A stretch of DNA of 64,000 bases from Strigamia acuminata (lineage: Eukaryota > Arthropoda > Chilopoda > Geophilomorpha > Linotaeniidae). The stretch spans positions 17,229,060 through 17,293,059 of the forward strand of contig OX442314.1 of NCBI GenBank assembly GCA_949358305.1, written 5' to 3'. A model generated the notes under the pieces. The model did not search any database and had not been told where the DNA came from. It was given only the letters and a program-made list of their open reading frames with translations. A program made the translations under genes and the position numbers. This document shows positions 19,171-34,089 of the stretch, piece after piece (within the stretch, counting starts at the first letter, position 1; each line of letters begins with the position of its first letter).

Positions 19171-22133
19171 ATGAAGTAAGTGTTAATTTGATAAATATTG
19201 TTCTGAAACTTATAGTTTTAACTCTTTTTCAGGCGAAAATTAGAAGATTTGAGTGTAGACGAACTCTTTTCAAACAAATTACGTGATGAAGACGATTTTT
19301 CGGACGCTGAAATAAGTGAAGACAACTTATCAGACGCGGAGATTTGTGGTGAAAGCGATTCGGATGAATTGGAAATAGGTAGTGATGACGAGCTGCCAGA
19401 AGCCGAAAACAAGGAGAATCAAGCAAAATCAAAGCCCGAGAACGGCGAAGAGCAAAATGACGACGCTAACTCCGAGGATGAATTGGATTATCATCGACAT
19501 AAACAATCCCTAAAGAAGTTAAAGGAAACCGATACAGAATTTTTCAAATTTCTTGAAGAAAACGATCAAGACTTACTTAATTTCGAAGCCGATTCAGGGT
19601 CTGATAGTGAAGAGGATGAATCCGCCAAAAAACATACAATACCGACAACTCTCGAAGTCGCCAGTGACGAAAGTGATGATGAAGAAGACGCCGGATCTGA
19701 AGCAGAATACACAAAAAGCACGCAAAAGATAACGAAAGGACTTCTTAAACGATGGTCCAAAGAATTAAGAGTAATTATTTAGAATCAATAACATTAATGT
19801 GGTTTATATTTAATAATAAACATGAATTTTAGGAACCAAAACCGATAGCTACGATAGTTAAAGTTATTTCAGCGTTGAAAGGTGCAGTAGAGCTTTTAAG
19901 CGATGAAGATGCTTCTTCTGCAAAACGAATTAAAAATAGCAAAGGTATTTTTTTTTTTTTAATTAAAATTTTTCTGACTTTTTATACGAGTTTCAAATTA
20001 TTTTTCAGCTTTGAATGGATTACTTCGTTTGAGTCTCGTGGATATTGGTCCTGCTTTTAATAAAGTTTTGCATGCGCCTGCTGAAGTGAAATCATTTCAA
20101 CCAGCTTCGTGCAAGGGTTGGAGGAAATTGCAAACGCACGCAAAGACCTACCTTGTTCTTATCGTCAAAGTATTTAATAAGTTTTACAAAAATTAAAGCT
20201 TTGATTTTAACATTTGTGTTTGTTTTGCAGGTGCTGGATTTGGTAAATGAAGATCAAATTGTTGGAACGTTGATAAAACACATATTGGAACTTGTTCCGT
20301 ACTATGGTGCATTTAATAAAGTTTCTAAAGCACTGCTAAAAGTAAATTTTTTTTTATATTTTTTTTTAAAATAAACTAATTCACGTTTTAAATTGTTTGC
20401 AGAGATTGATAACGGTTTGGTGCACAGCAGAGGAATCTCTTCGTGTTCTGAGTTACTTAGCAATAAATGCTGTGACTCGTCAACAAATGGCTGAACTGTT
20501 ACCATTTGTTATTAACGTAACAACACCTTAAATGTAATTTCTTTTTTTTTTAAATATATTAATTGTATTTTATTTATTTTATTAGAACATGTACGCGGCC
20601 TACACGAAAAATTGCAAATTTACATCACCCATTACATGGCCTTTGATTAATTTTATGAAGCATTCTTTGGCGGGAATTTTAAGTTTAGACGAATTGCTGG
20701 CTTATCAACACGCATTTGTTTATATACGACAAATGGCTATTCATTTGAGAAATGCCGTTACGTTAAAGAAAAAAGTACGTTTTTTGGTGGTAGTGTTATG
20801 ATTTATTTTAGTTTAATTTTAATAATTCCAGGATGCAATTCAAGTAGTGTACAATTGGCAGTACATTCATTGCTTGTACTTGTGGAGTCGAATGTTGAGT
20901 GAAATGCATCAAAGCACCGTTATGCGGCCACTTATTTATCCATTGGTTCAGATCATTATAGGAACTGTTAAGTAAGTCGAAGAAATAATTTACTATATAC
21001 TTTATTCGGTATTTATTTATTTATTTATTTATTTATTTTTTAGAATAATCCCAACAACAAAATACGTACCGTTACGTTTTCACTGTATTCGTATATTGAT
21101 ATTATTATCGAAGGAAACAAATACTTTTATTCCAGTTCTGCCATTACTTACGGAAATTTTACCTTTTGTAAACGTAAAAAGACAAAATTCAAAAGTGAGC
21201 TGGAAGTCGATGGATTTGATCTGTGCTCTGAAATTATCAAAATCACAAATTACTGAAAAAGGATTTACGGTAAATTCTATAATGTTATCCAATATAATTA
21301 GAAAATAACGTCTCTTACTCTTTTTTTTTTACACAACAGGACGCAATAATTGATCAATTCGTTGAACTAACGTTGGATTACACCAGTACTCAGGCTCATG
21401 TAGTTGCATTTTCGGAACTGGTCTTACCATCCATTATTCAAATGAAAGAGTTTGTTAAAACTTCTAAGAACTCGAAATACAACAGAGAAATCAAACAAAT
21501 TATAGAAAAAATGGAGGAAAATTCACGGTATATCGAACAGAGACGGAGTTCTGTGGTTTTGAATTTGTCCGATGCAAAAGCAATGGTAAGAAGGTTGGTA
21601 GCTAGCGATAAAATATTGACTGAAATGAACATGTTTTACAGGAAGCGTGGGAGAATGCTAGTAAGCAAGCATCTAATCCTTTGACAAAGTATTACACGAA
21701 GTATCGTGAATTACGTGACAGAGAAGTCCAACTAAATATTTCCAAGAAGGAAGATGTAAAATTCTAGATTTTTTTGTACGAATAGTGTTCTAATTATATA
21801 TATATTTTTTAACAGATTAACGACCGCTTTCCAGAAATTGAAAGAACTAAACCCGAAGATAAGGAAGAGTTTGCTGATTTGTTTGCAGATACTTCGAGCG
21901 ATGATGACGGTGATTCCTTTTTCATTGAAACGACGAAAACATCTGGAGTAGAGGACGGATCGAAGAAAACATCTTTACTAGGGAAACCATTGAAGAAAAC
22001 AACTTTAGTAGAGAAACCATCGAAGAAAACATCTTTCGCTGCGAAAAGATCGAAGAAAACATCTTTCGTAGATAAAAGATCAAAGAAAACATCTGGACTA
22101 GAGAAAGGATCGAAGAAAAAGGGAAAATTTTAA
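19171..22133 (+). CDS. NOC2L: NOC2L (nucleolar complex protein 2 homologue), 12 coding exons
   Basis: Noc2-family ribosome-biogenesis factor acting in the nucleolus and nucleoplasm on the 60S precursor; vertebrate NOC2L also binds p53 and histones. Coding exons: 19171-19175, 19233-19770, 19833-19944, 20009-20169, 20231-20341, 20403-20516, 20586-20774, 20832-20971, 21044-21269, 21340-21585, 21642-21755, 21816-22133, giving 757 residues; human has about 749. The N-terminus is acidic and serine-rich (residues 10-160) with FFKFLEENDQDLLNF. The Noc2 core shows KRLITVWCTAEESLRVL, YTKNCKFTSP, QHAFVYIRQMAIHLRNA, VYNWQYIHCLYLW, FIPVLP, LVLPSIIQMKEF and YRELRDREVQL. The first coding exon holds only 5 bases (ATG plus two). 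The tail is an unusual lysine-rich tandem repeat. Confidence 0.95.
21955..22128 (+). repeat. 30-bp tandem repeat encoding the basic tail of NOC2L
   Basis: About six in-frame units of ATCGAAGAAAACATCT plus a variable half. They encode S-K-K-T-S-x-x-x-K-x repeats between the conserved acidic ISSxD-type segment and the stop codon. It is not part of NOC2L in other animals as I know it. Confidence 0.85.
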
Positions 22134-23729
<1,596 letters not shown>

Positions 23730-24755
23730 TTGATAGAACAAAAAAGGCGTTATCGAAAAAATGCTACAAGTTTTGAAGTAGTCATGTAGAATGTCTAATA
23801 TTGAACTGTTGTCATGAAGCTTTTACGTTAAGAAGGCAACGAGTCAGCGAATGGATCATCTCACCGACGGCCAATCATTTTCTCTTTATTTTATCATTAT
23901 TTGTTTGTTTTTTTTTTTCCTTTTTTTCTCGAATATTTCTTTACTATGTGGTGATTTAGCAATGCGTGATTTAATTATATAATTTTTCGTTTTGATTTCT
24001 ATATGAAAATTTAATTTGTTTAAAAGAAGAAGAAAAAATATTGCAATTGGAATGGGTCTAGTTTACAATGGTTACAAATGAACAAAAGATTTGTTCTGTT
24101 GGCTCGGAAAATATAACTCATTATATTGAGGAGAGAGTGAGTGGAATTAATTGTGTGCAAATCATGGGCAGAGATGACGTAAACCTAATCAATTCCGTAT
24201 TTATTCAATATTTTTATATCGTACGAATTCTCGTTTCTTTCTTTTGCATTTCTGTATTTTATAATAGCTATAACAAAAAATATTGTTGCAGTATATGTGC
24301 AAAGCAAGTTACTATTAAACATAAAAGATGATTATCAAAACTTTGTTTTTACGGTTTTTATACCTTTTAACATTTCTTTTATTAGCATTTTTCAATGCGG
24401 GGATTTAATAAATTTGTACTTTTATGTAATCATTAAATACTTTTGATTTCACTAAAAAAAAAAAAACACTTGTATTAAATTCCTAGGTATTGTGTTCGCA
24501 ACATTTAATTTGAAAAGAAAAAGGCGAGTTACGTAAGAAGTGGTTTGTGACCAGCTGCACAACAAACATCCTAAGGAATTTACGATTTTCTCAATTCAAT
24601 ATGGCGGTAAGTGAGTCACGTGACTGACAACGTCATTGACCAATCCCATAAGCGAAGAAATTTACTCGCCAACGCTAGGGTGAGGTGCGCTCCGCGAGAA
24701 GAAGATAGACCACATTTGTGTTTTTTCATCTATTTCCTTCTCACGGCAACAGAGA
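23730..24755. other. CDC42 3' UTR and calsyntenin promoter
   Basis: To about 24480 the sequence is AT-rich 3' UTR or spacer, with AATAAA near 24406. From 24530 to 24755 a GC-richer segment contains ATATGGCGGTAAGTGAG (YY1-like), a CACGTG E-box near 24617, TGACAACGTCA and a CCAAT box near 24640. This looks like the calsyntenin promoter and 5' UTR. Confidence 0.5.
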
Positions 24756-27700
24756 ATGTGTTCTCAACCGAGAATGCCGTACATTTGGATACTCCTAGTT
24801 GTGTGGATTAGTGGAATAGTGTCCGAAAAGAATCCAGGTAAATGCGTGTTGTTGTGTAGCACGATGAGTGTCGGCCATGTTGAGATATAACGTTGTGAAA
24901 ATGACGGGGAAACGTCTTGGTTAATGTCTTAACCCCCGATATTGAATTTATCACTTGTGCGTTATTATTTACATCGACACGATGCGAAAAAAAATGAATC
25001 CGTTTATTTCCGTGATTTTTAATCCCGCCTCCGATCGTTTTCTTTACTGTTAAGTAGGTGGGTTCATTATCAGGTGAAAACGATAAGGTGAATATCTTGA
25101 CATCAACATCGCCGAAACTTATCGATTTAAGAATAATTCGAGTTGGTTGAAAAGTAATCGTGTTTTTAATAGGTTAAAAGGTTTCTTGACAAGTTAAGAG
25201 ATGTTTAAACTAATTAAATGAATGATGAATGTGTGGGCTCCGTAACGACGCTCGCCCTTCCTTGTTTCTCTAATTTTATTCTTTTTCCGAGTTTTTCACT
25301 TTGTTTTTTCTTTGTGGAAATGAGCCATGCAGCTGCTCGGTGTTTTTCCTTTTAAGGAAAATTGAAGTGGCCGACAGCTTCGAGCACCTTTTACTTGAGG
25401 CGCAAATCCCCGAGAAACAACAACAGCCAACCAAGACCCAAGGTTTCGACGTATCGATTTTAGTACCTGGAGACATGAGAATCGACTCGATTTATCTTGG
25501 CTATATCGACTTGTTTTTAAACATCGATTATTTTATATTAAAAAAAAATGGGGAAAAAATTCGTTTTATTATCTGGAAATGACGAACCGTAAAGGGATTT
25601 TTAGTTGATAGCGATAATTTCGCGTGTTTTTTAGCTATTTTTGGGTTTACAAATCAATACATTCATCACATTTTGTTCATGATGTGGAAAAGGATAAATA
25701 ACTATTAAAAAAGGAGGTCGATGGTTTGAGGGTTGAAATCGCTGTTGCTGCGTCGTCAATCTATCTTTGCTTTTAATCTTTATACAGATAATTTTTTTGT
25801 TGTGACAAACGTAATGGTTATTGATTTGGCTTTTGAATATCGATTGGTTTATGGAATTGACTTATTTTGCGCGTTTTAATGTATCGTGTTTCACAGACGA
25901 GTGTGGAATTTGATGAGTCGTTGCAATTATATTCTTGTCAGTTGTTTAGAATTTCTTCATTTGTGGTGTAATATTTTATAAAAATTAAAAAAATATGTTT
26001 TGACTTCATTTAACTCGTTCGAGGCTAAATATGGGATTATTGATCAATTCTTGACATTTTTGATCGCATTATAGTAGGTTTCACACATTTAAAAAGAAAA
26101 TTGGTGTTTGCCTTAGCAACAAGCTTCGGTTTGAGTTTTTTTCTTCTTTTCTTCTTTCTTTTCTAATTATGGTGTTTTCTTCCATTTTATTTTCAGTTCC
26201 ACATTTGGATTTAGTGAAACCCGAAGTTGGATATCACGGACTCATTAAAGAAAATGAGTTAACAGTAGAAGTGACTCCAAAAATTCGTGCCATAGGAGGT
26301 ACAAATATTAAAAATACGAATTTTATTTTTATTTTTTATGGATTTTTTTAAAAAAAATTTTTTTGTTAATTTTTTAGCGGAAATATGCAGTTTTCGCGTC
26401 GTAAATAAACCCCACGGTGAAGTTCCGTTCCAGTTGCGGCTTGTAGACAAGACGAGAGGAACTGCAGAACTTATTGCTAAAAAAGAAGTAAATTGCGAGA
26501 AAAGAAAAAATTATAAATTTAGCATTGCTGCTGTGAGCTGTGATGGAGTGTATTCAGAAAAGTAATTGGACGATTATCAGTTTTTACGTCTGAATTACTA
26601 ATGTATTTTGTTTTATTTTATAGTGCTACTGTTCACGTGTCTGTCATCGATGTGAATGAGTATCAGCCAGAATTTTTAGAGCAGTCATACGTTGTGCAAG
26701 TAGATGAAGGTCGCATTTATGATGAAATTATACAAGTGAAAGCAACGGATGAAGACTGCACGCCTAAGTTCGGCGATGTGTGTAAATACGAGTTTTCTGA
26801 CCCTAATCAACTTTTTGTTATTGATTCGGAAGGTAAATATAAATGATTAACATCTTGATATGAAAATAACATGAAAATTAATTATATTGTACTTAGGCAA
26901 GATAAAAAATACCGAAGCATTAGATTGGGGAAAATCGCACAATCACATTTTGTCAGTATACGCGTATGATTGTGGAATGAAACGATCAAAACCGGTGATG
27001 GTGACGATTAAAGTGAACAGAGTTTGTCACTTAGGCTGGAAAGGTATTTTATTTTTGTGTTTTAATTGTGTAAAGCTTGAATAGTTTTTTATTTATTTAT
27101 TTATTTATTTACAGGAATTCCTCAAAGAATTGAATACACGCCTGGATCTGGAAGAAAAGTTCTATTTCCAGAATCACAGTTGGATTTGTGCGATGTCCCG
27201 TGTCAAGTCGAGCACGTCTCTACTAAAGTAACGTTGGCGACACAACATATAGGCAAGGGATGCGATCGTGACACATATTCCGTCGAATCTCAAAGAAAAC
27301 TTTGCGGTAAAAATAATTAAAAATAAATTCGATATTGAATTTTTTCATTTTCATTTTTATTATTTTAGTTTTAATTTTTTTTAAATTTTTTAAATTTTTA
27401 TTTTTCTTATTTTGATTTTTTTGTTAATTTTCTGCACATTTTTTGCTTTGATAGGGGCCAGTGTTGATAGTGTGGATTTATTGCCAACTCCTGGCCTGGG
27501 AGCAGAGTGGACTAAAAGTTTACCGACAGATGATGGTCATGAAAGTGATCAGATTTATGAATTTGATGGGGTTACAAATGCAGTTGTCATTCCACCTTCT
27601 ACATTGCCACATCATTTACCTAACAATTTCACTATTTCTACGTGGATGAAACATCGGCAGCATACAGAAAATAATTCACACGTTCGGGAATATATTATTT

Positions 27701-30416
27701 GTAATGCTGATGATCACAGTAAGTCGTAGAGTTGATTTATTATTATTTAATTCACGTTATTTATTCATTATTTTTTTGCTCGAAAGAAATGGGACGACCC
27801 CATTACGCAGTGTTTGTGCGCAATTGTCGATTAATTTTATTAATAAGACGCGATTACATGGAGGAGAACATGAATACATTTAAACCCGCTGAATGGCGTT
27901 GGAAATTAAGTCAAGTTTGTGACAATGAGTGGCATCACTACGCTATCAATGTCAATTTCCCCGAGGTTGGTTTGACATTATTAAATAAATTATTTAACAG
28001 GCAGTCGTGATTTATTTTTTTTAAAAAAACAATTTTAGGTTACTTTATATGTCGACGGACAGAAGTTTCACATTGAAAAGAAAAATCCAGCCATTATTGA
28101 TGATTGGCCGCTACATAAAGCAAAGGGTATAAATACAACACTCGTGGTTGGAGCGTGCTGGCACGGCGGTGAGAGTCGAATGGGTCATCACTTTGGTGGA
28201 TTTTTAGCCGGTTTGGCAATTCTGAGGGGCCGAACTGAGAAACCATCAGTTTTGGCCTGTTTGCACAAATGCAAAGAAAGCCTCGAAGTTCCTGGCATGG
28301 AATTACTCGAACCTGGAATGGTGAGTTAAAAATTATTATTATTATTACGATTACTAGTGTTTAATTTTAATTTTAAAAAACAATTAATTAGGAGCTTTTG
28401 AATAATAACGATTTGACTGAAGTGGCCATCGAAGGAAACAATAAAACAAACTTGGAGACATTAGTACAAAAAGTAGCGTATACTAATTCCAGAGAATTTC
28501 CTACACCAGGCAGACGCAATTTGCGTCTTTACACATCAGTTTTGTACGCAACTTGAATTTTAATTTAATTTAATTTAATTAATTTGTTTGTTTATTTATT
28601 TGCTTGACATGATTTCAGATGTTCAAATGGCAAAACTTTAAAAGTTCCTCTGACAGAAAGTTATGTAATGGTATTGCAACCAGAACAACCGACAATAACA
28701 ATAAACGGATCCAGTAATGCAGCTTGTGATTACGAAGAATGCAAGAAAGGAGTGAAGGTGTTTGAATCAGTTTCGATCTCTGTGTCGAGAGATAAGGATG
28801 AGACGTCTACACGTCGCACTGGTAAATTGATGAACGTGGTTAACTTTGTACGCGTTTATTAAATTTGATGCACTTTTCAGGCGAATACAAACTGGACTCT
28901 TGCACCGTTTCGGTTCTGCCACCACTGAACCTCGATTTGGAATATTTTATTCTACCTGAACATCACCTCAGTGAACTCGGCATCATTTATAAACAGAACA
29001 AAGATGGTGTAGTGCTGTCTGGTAAGTAATTGTAATTGAATTAAGTTTACAACAAAACTCTGAACAAGATGACTTTGGTTTTAGGTGCCGACATGATTTT
29101 CAATTACGAACAAGTCGTGAGACAACTATTATATCACATCCGAAACCCAGCCTATTACCTGAATCGTGCCTTCAAATTGGTTTGTTCAGAACTGAATGGA
29201 CGTTTTGTCAGCAATGAATATTTAGTGACGGTAAAAATGCCAAATAAACAGATTGTCCGAAACATTTAATAAAAATGCACTTTACAGTTGGCAGTGATTC
29301 ATCCACAAACTGAAAGCAAACCAGACAAACCAGCGCCGGCAGCGAATCTTCAAGCAAACAGACATCACGTGGAATTCGTGGCGCCGAAGCACAAAACAAA
29401 CGAAGCGACGTACTTAGAAAGCAATAGCGTTGATGCCTCCGAGACTATCGCTCTCAGTTCAGCGAGTGAGTAGTTGGTGTACAGTCGAAGGCAGCTTTGG
29501 TTGAAATACGAGAAATGTCGATGTTGTCGTGTTTTAACTGCTAACTGCACCTAGTGGAAAGTCGAGGTTGTGAATATGCATCGTGGGCGTGTAGTGTTTT
29601 TTTGTTTCTTCTATTTAGCGATTTACCTTCATTTCTGTCGATTCTGTTAAGGTCTTTACTCCGGAAGCACTAGCGCAATGGTGGTCAGTGCAGTTGGTGA
29701 GTTCGGTGCATGATGTCGACTTTTGAGTGGCGCATGCGTCGTTCTTCACTTTAGCAATTGGGGTAAAATTTTGGTCGACCTAGGTTCATATCGATAGTTA
29801 GCCGCATGCAAACTCGAGTGTGTGTTTGAACCCGACGCACTCTGTTTTTCTCGCGGGAATGGGAGCAGCTGCGCATGCACTTGTCACTAATGGTTTTCAT
29901 TTTTTCTTTTTCTTTTTAAACACGAGTGTAGATTGTCGACCCCATTTTCTTAGCCAAATTGCGGATGAAGTAATTTTTACTAACGATTGAACGTTTCTAT
30001 TCGTTTAGGCCACAGTGTCACGATTATAATCGTTGTGTGCGTTGGATTTTTGGTGTTCATGATCGTGTTGGGCGTCATCCGTATACGTATCGCGCAACAA
30101 CGTTCGCAAGAAACGAGGGAGGACGACGAAATGGCATGGGACGACTCTTCGCTGACAATAATCGTCAATCCCATGGACGTGAGTGCGAGATCAAATGATG
30201 ATAATAGTAAATAAATAAAAAAATGTAATGTTTGTTTTTGTGCAAATGCAGCAAATTGGCGAGGAAGAAAAGAGCGCACAACCTGTGAACGACGATGACA
30301 GCGACAGCTCGGACGACAACAGCAGTTTTCACGACGATATTGAAAGTTCGGAAGACGAAACGGAAAAAGTGAAGGAGCGCGACCTGGAATGGGATGATTC
30401 TACTCTTACTTATTAA
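24756..30416 (+). CDS. Clstn: Calsyntenin (Clstn/alcadein), 17 coding exons
   Basis: Type I neuronal membrane protein with cadherin and LNS-like domains; it binds kinesin light chain for vesicle transport. Coding exons: 24756-24837, 26197-26298, 26378-26561, 26624-26832, 26897-27043, 27115-27306, 27455-27718, 27787-27965, 28039-28320, 28392-28543, 28619-28821, 28881-29021, 29085-29230, 29288-29465, 29652-29696, 30009-30178, 30252-30416, giving 946 residues; human CLSTN1 is about 981. A signal peptide (YIWILLVVWISGIV) comes first. Cadherin repeats follow (VIDVNEYQPEF, KATDEDCTP, VYAYDCG), then an LNS-like region (FTISTWMKH, DNEWHHYAINV, VTLYVDGQKF). FPTPGRR and KLVCSELNGRFVSNE are also present, followed by one transmembrane helix (VTIIIVVCVGFLVFMIVLGV). 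The acidic cytoplasmic tail has two kinesin-light-chain motifs, MAWDDSSLT and LEWDDSTLTY. Confidence 0.97.
24838..26196 (+). other. Large first intron of calsyntenin
   Basis: At 1.36 kb it is by far the longest intron in this gene; the others are 54-312 bp. It holds no recognisable gene. The long first intron may carry regulatory elements, a weak inference from size. Confidence 0.6.
29652..29696 (+). other. Symmetrical 45-nt calsyntenin exon just before the transmembrane segment
   Basis: Bounded by TTAAG|GT and TTG|GTGAG. It keeps frame (phase 1 on both sides) and encodes SLYSGSTSAMVVSAV. Skipping it would also keep frame (serine codon AGC, then HSVTIII). It lies in the juxtamembrane stalk, where alcadeins are cleaved, so it is a plausible cassette exon. 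Confidence 0.6.
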
Positions 30417-33400
30417 TACAAACGGCGTGAACAGAAGAAACTGTTAGCTTCCTTGGCTAGCCCTCAGTACAAGAGATTGTCAACATTACCACTTGATACT
30501 GTGGACTTGTATTGGAACACACCATTCAAATATTTTGATCACTCACACCTACCTTCCTCCCTCCTTTCCTTTCCTCGTATTTTTATTCCCTTAGTTTTAC
30601 CCGGTCCTGTGTATTTCCGCTTTAGCTCTCAGTTGCAAATTGGGAGCTTAGAGACTGAAACGATTTTCCTGGCTGAGGCGCTTTTTTTGGTTTTGTTTTG
30701 TTTTTGTTTTTGTTTTTTGCTGGAAGTGATATGCCATAACGGTGAATTTTTTTTCCTCCTTCTTTTCTTAAATCAACAAGACTGAAATTGAATTCTTAAC
30801 TGCGACCGACTCGTCCTCCATATGCGATTGTCGTGCCATTCGATACGATAGATTTTTGAGCACAGTGTAGAAACTAGTAGATGGTGTCTCTTAGAGATGA
30901 CTGCACTTTGAAGACGCGTTAATATATCACCCGAGCACCTTAAAGCCTCCGTTGCGTGATCCTTTTCCCGACTATCGATTTGGCCAATTGTGATTGGATC
31001 ACGTGAGCCGAGAAATCTTTCACAATCAGCTCTTGTTGAAGGGGAAGCGAGAAAACATTGATAACATATCTTCATGTTTTTGTATTGTCTTCACCACACT
31101 TGAGCAATTAGTTTTTCACGTTAGTCCTGAGTTAATTAATTGATTGGTTGGTTGGTTAATTGATTTAAATACCTTGGTTGTGTTAATTGCAAATGAGTTT
31201 ACCTGTGCTTTGCCGTTTTCTCTTTGTCTTTTTATTAGTGATCATGTGCGAATTGATTTAGTGAGAACTTGTACTTAATACCGGCGATTTGAGCAGCACT
31301 AAGTTTTTAATGTCCATTTATTATTAATGACTTAGTTATTTAGTTGCCTTTGATTTTGATTTTTGTTTTTGTGTTCGTTTTATTTTTTTACGTTTAGTCT
31401 CGTTTTGGATCCCGTCATATCAATTGATAAAGGGGTTTTATATTTTTGTTGTAATTTTATTACTGCCAATGGTGATGGGGATATATATATATATTTATAT
31501 ATTTATCGTGCTGGGGTTTTTAGTTGTTTTTTATTGTGATAACCTATTTTATTTAATACATAATTTGGACATTCCAAAGACAAGTGTGGCCATGAAAAGA
31601 ATTAATATATATATATATATATATATGAACTTTTTATGTTTTATTTTTCGGGTGGTAGCTTAGATAAGGTTTTTTTTGGGTTTGTTTATACACCGATTAA
31701 AATCTTTGAATAGTTAAAGGGGCTTACATATTTTATTTTGTGTGGAGTTTTGTTTTATTTTTCAATTTAGTTTTTTAATTTTTTTTTAAAATATTTTTTT
31801 TTTATTACTCTGCCACCATTTTGGAAAAAGTTGTTCCCGTGTTCCCGTTTTGTTTTAACTGGCCGAGTGTATTTTTATTTTGTCTTCCTTTTTGAGTTTA
31901 ATAAAAAATTCATTTATTTACACGGAAATAATTGCTGACTACGAATATTTTGATCGCCAACTCGCGGTACTATTGCGGTGCAATAGTGAGGTGGAGGTAG
32001 ACAGAACACTGCCATCATGTAACTAACTTATAAGGTAATTTTAATGTTGTTTATTACAATCAGCAATCGTAAACTCTGATTTGCTGATTTATTCACTTGC
32101 TCGCATTATTTACTCGTGTCGTAATATAATAATTCTTTCGTGAGCTTGTGTCGCTTAAAATGCATAAATTACCTATCTGAATGAAAGATAGAAATGTTCG
32201 TTAAACATTGACGAAGCAAGTTTTTGACACACACAAACAAGTTTCCACGGCAGTCATAAGACTTGTTTAAAGTTGTGTTATATGAACATATACAGATTTA
32301 ATTTGTAATTTGATCGGTAGATGGCGGGTGAGTCGGGTGTGTAGAATTCCGAGGTAAAAACGTCGGTAAAAACAGAAGTACCGTACTGTAAAAAATAAAT
32401 AAACTTTTGGTAAAAATAACATGTGCGGTTTTGGGCTACATTCCTCAAGGATGACTGAAATAAAGATATTGCAACATGCAAAAGATTCAAAGTAAAGTGG
32501 CGTCTGATAAGCATTTTGATTCAGATTCCAAAAAATGTGTTATTAAATTTCTAGTCTAATAAATCAGAAGCACATCTGTTAGACACCATAACGTCGGTAT
32601 GAAAATTAAATCTATCTGTACGGTTTTTGTCATCGGCTTCAAAGAGGCATTTAAAATGAAGAGAAAAAAAAACAACATTTTTTGCTGAATGTAATAAAAA
32701 TGACCGAAAACAAATTTTAAATCGCGAAAGAATTGAAATCGCACACGGACTCGATTTTATTTCAAGTCAGGCCGTTCGAATTCACCGAGAAAATGATATT
32801 AAAACCAAGTGACAAGTGCATCAATGTGATGTTCGTGGTTGTGTCATGGATATTTGCAGGGCCATGCCATTTGGCTTTAGTTTTTCATTTCATTTGCCAA
32901 TTTCTCGTCCCTACCCGGCATCGGTAAGGTTGTTTGTTCCGAATTGGCCTCGGTTCTCGGTATTTTTGCTCGGCCTCATCTGCTTGAAGAGGGGAACAAA
33001 AGACTGGAAAACAAGGAACATCGATTCTCGACGCGCCTCTCTCTCTCACCGAAACGCAACAAATTTCATCAAGACACAAAGTGCAAAAATATATTTTAAA
33101 CTTAATTGCCCGCCGATTAATTCCGTTCAATCAATTGTTTACTTTAAATTCGCTTTTAATAAAAACAAAATTAAATTTCTACTTGTTATTTCTCATACTC
33201 CAAATTGTCACACAAATACGCAAAGTTAACAACGTCAGATTGTTGTTTACACGAATAAAATTCAGATGGGACAATATTGAAAAATAACAGCAGGAGTGCG
33301 ACTCGGGCAGAAACTGAGCTAGGAGCGCGCGGCTTCTCGCTTCCCTTATTGGAATCCCCGTCGAGTTTAACCACGGTGAAGACACGATTGGGGACAAAAG

Positions 33401-34089
33401 ATCACCGAGACAGAATAGCAACCCCCGGCAGGACATAATCATGATGAATTCGAGCTAACTCATTGAACTCCCTGAAAACGACTGATGGAGCCCATTATTA
33501 TTTTACAACCAACACATCACCGGGACATTGAAATGTCAGGTACCGGGTAACGATAACGATTCACCAAAAAAAGGACAAGACTCGTTTTGTTTCACTCACT
33601 CTGCTTTATTTTCCAGAATTTTTCGCACTATTCGCAAACTGCAACATCAACTAAACTATACAAGAATTTAAATATATAAAAAAGAAATTTAGAAATGAGT
33701 TTTAACTGAAAAATAAACTAAAAGAAAAAAAACAAATTATTTTTAAAAATTCCCTCAAGGAAAAAGCTTAATTAATGAGCAATAAAACTAATCATTTGTT
33801 AAGACATCTCGTAAAACTGACTCGTGACAAGCCCAGCGCCTACCCGACCATCACTTCTTTGCGATGCGTGGCCTGCCAGAGGCGGAGGGAACTGCAACCG
33901 ACCAATGAGCGAGCGAGACAGGGCTCACAACACCCCCGCCCGCTTGCCTCAGCACGAGGTTTTCTGTGTTCGCAACTCATAGCCATCTGACTCGACTCAC
34001 TACAAGGAATAACCAACACGGCGTCATTCTGTGACTCCTGTCCTTACTCGTGTACCCATAACCAAAGATAAAATCAAAGTTCGGTTGAC
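30417..34089. other. Calsyntenin 3' UTR and intergenic spacer to Pax3/7
   Basis: The first 1.5 kb is T-rich and probably calsyntenin 3' UTR; a good AATAAA lies at about 31900. AT microsatellites occur at about 31480-31500 and 31606-31624. From 33800 to 34089 the sequence becomes GC-richer and should contain the Pax3/7 promoter and 5' UTR. No protein gene is recognised. Confidence 0.5.
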
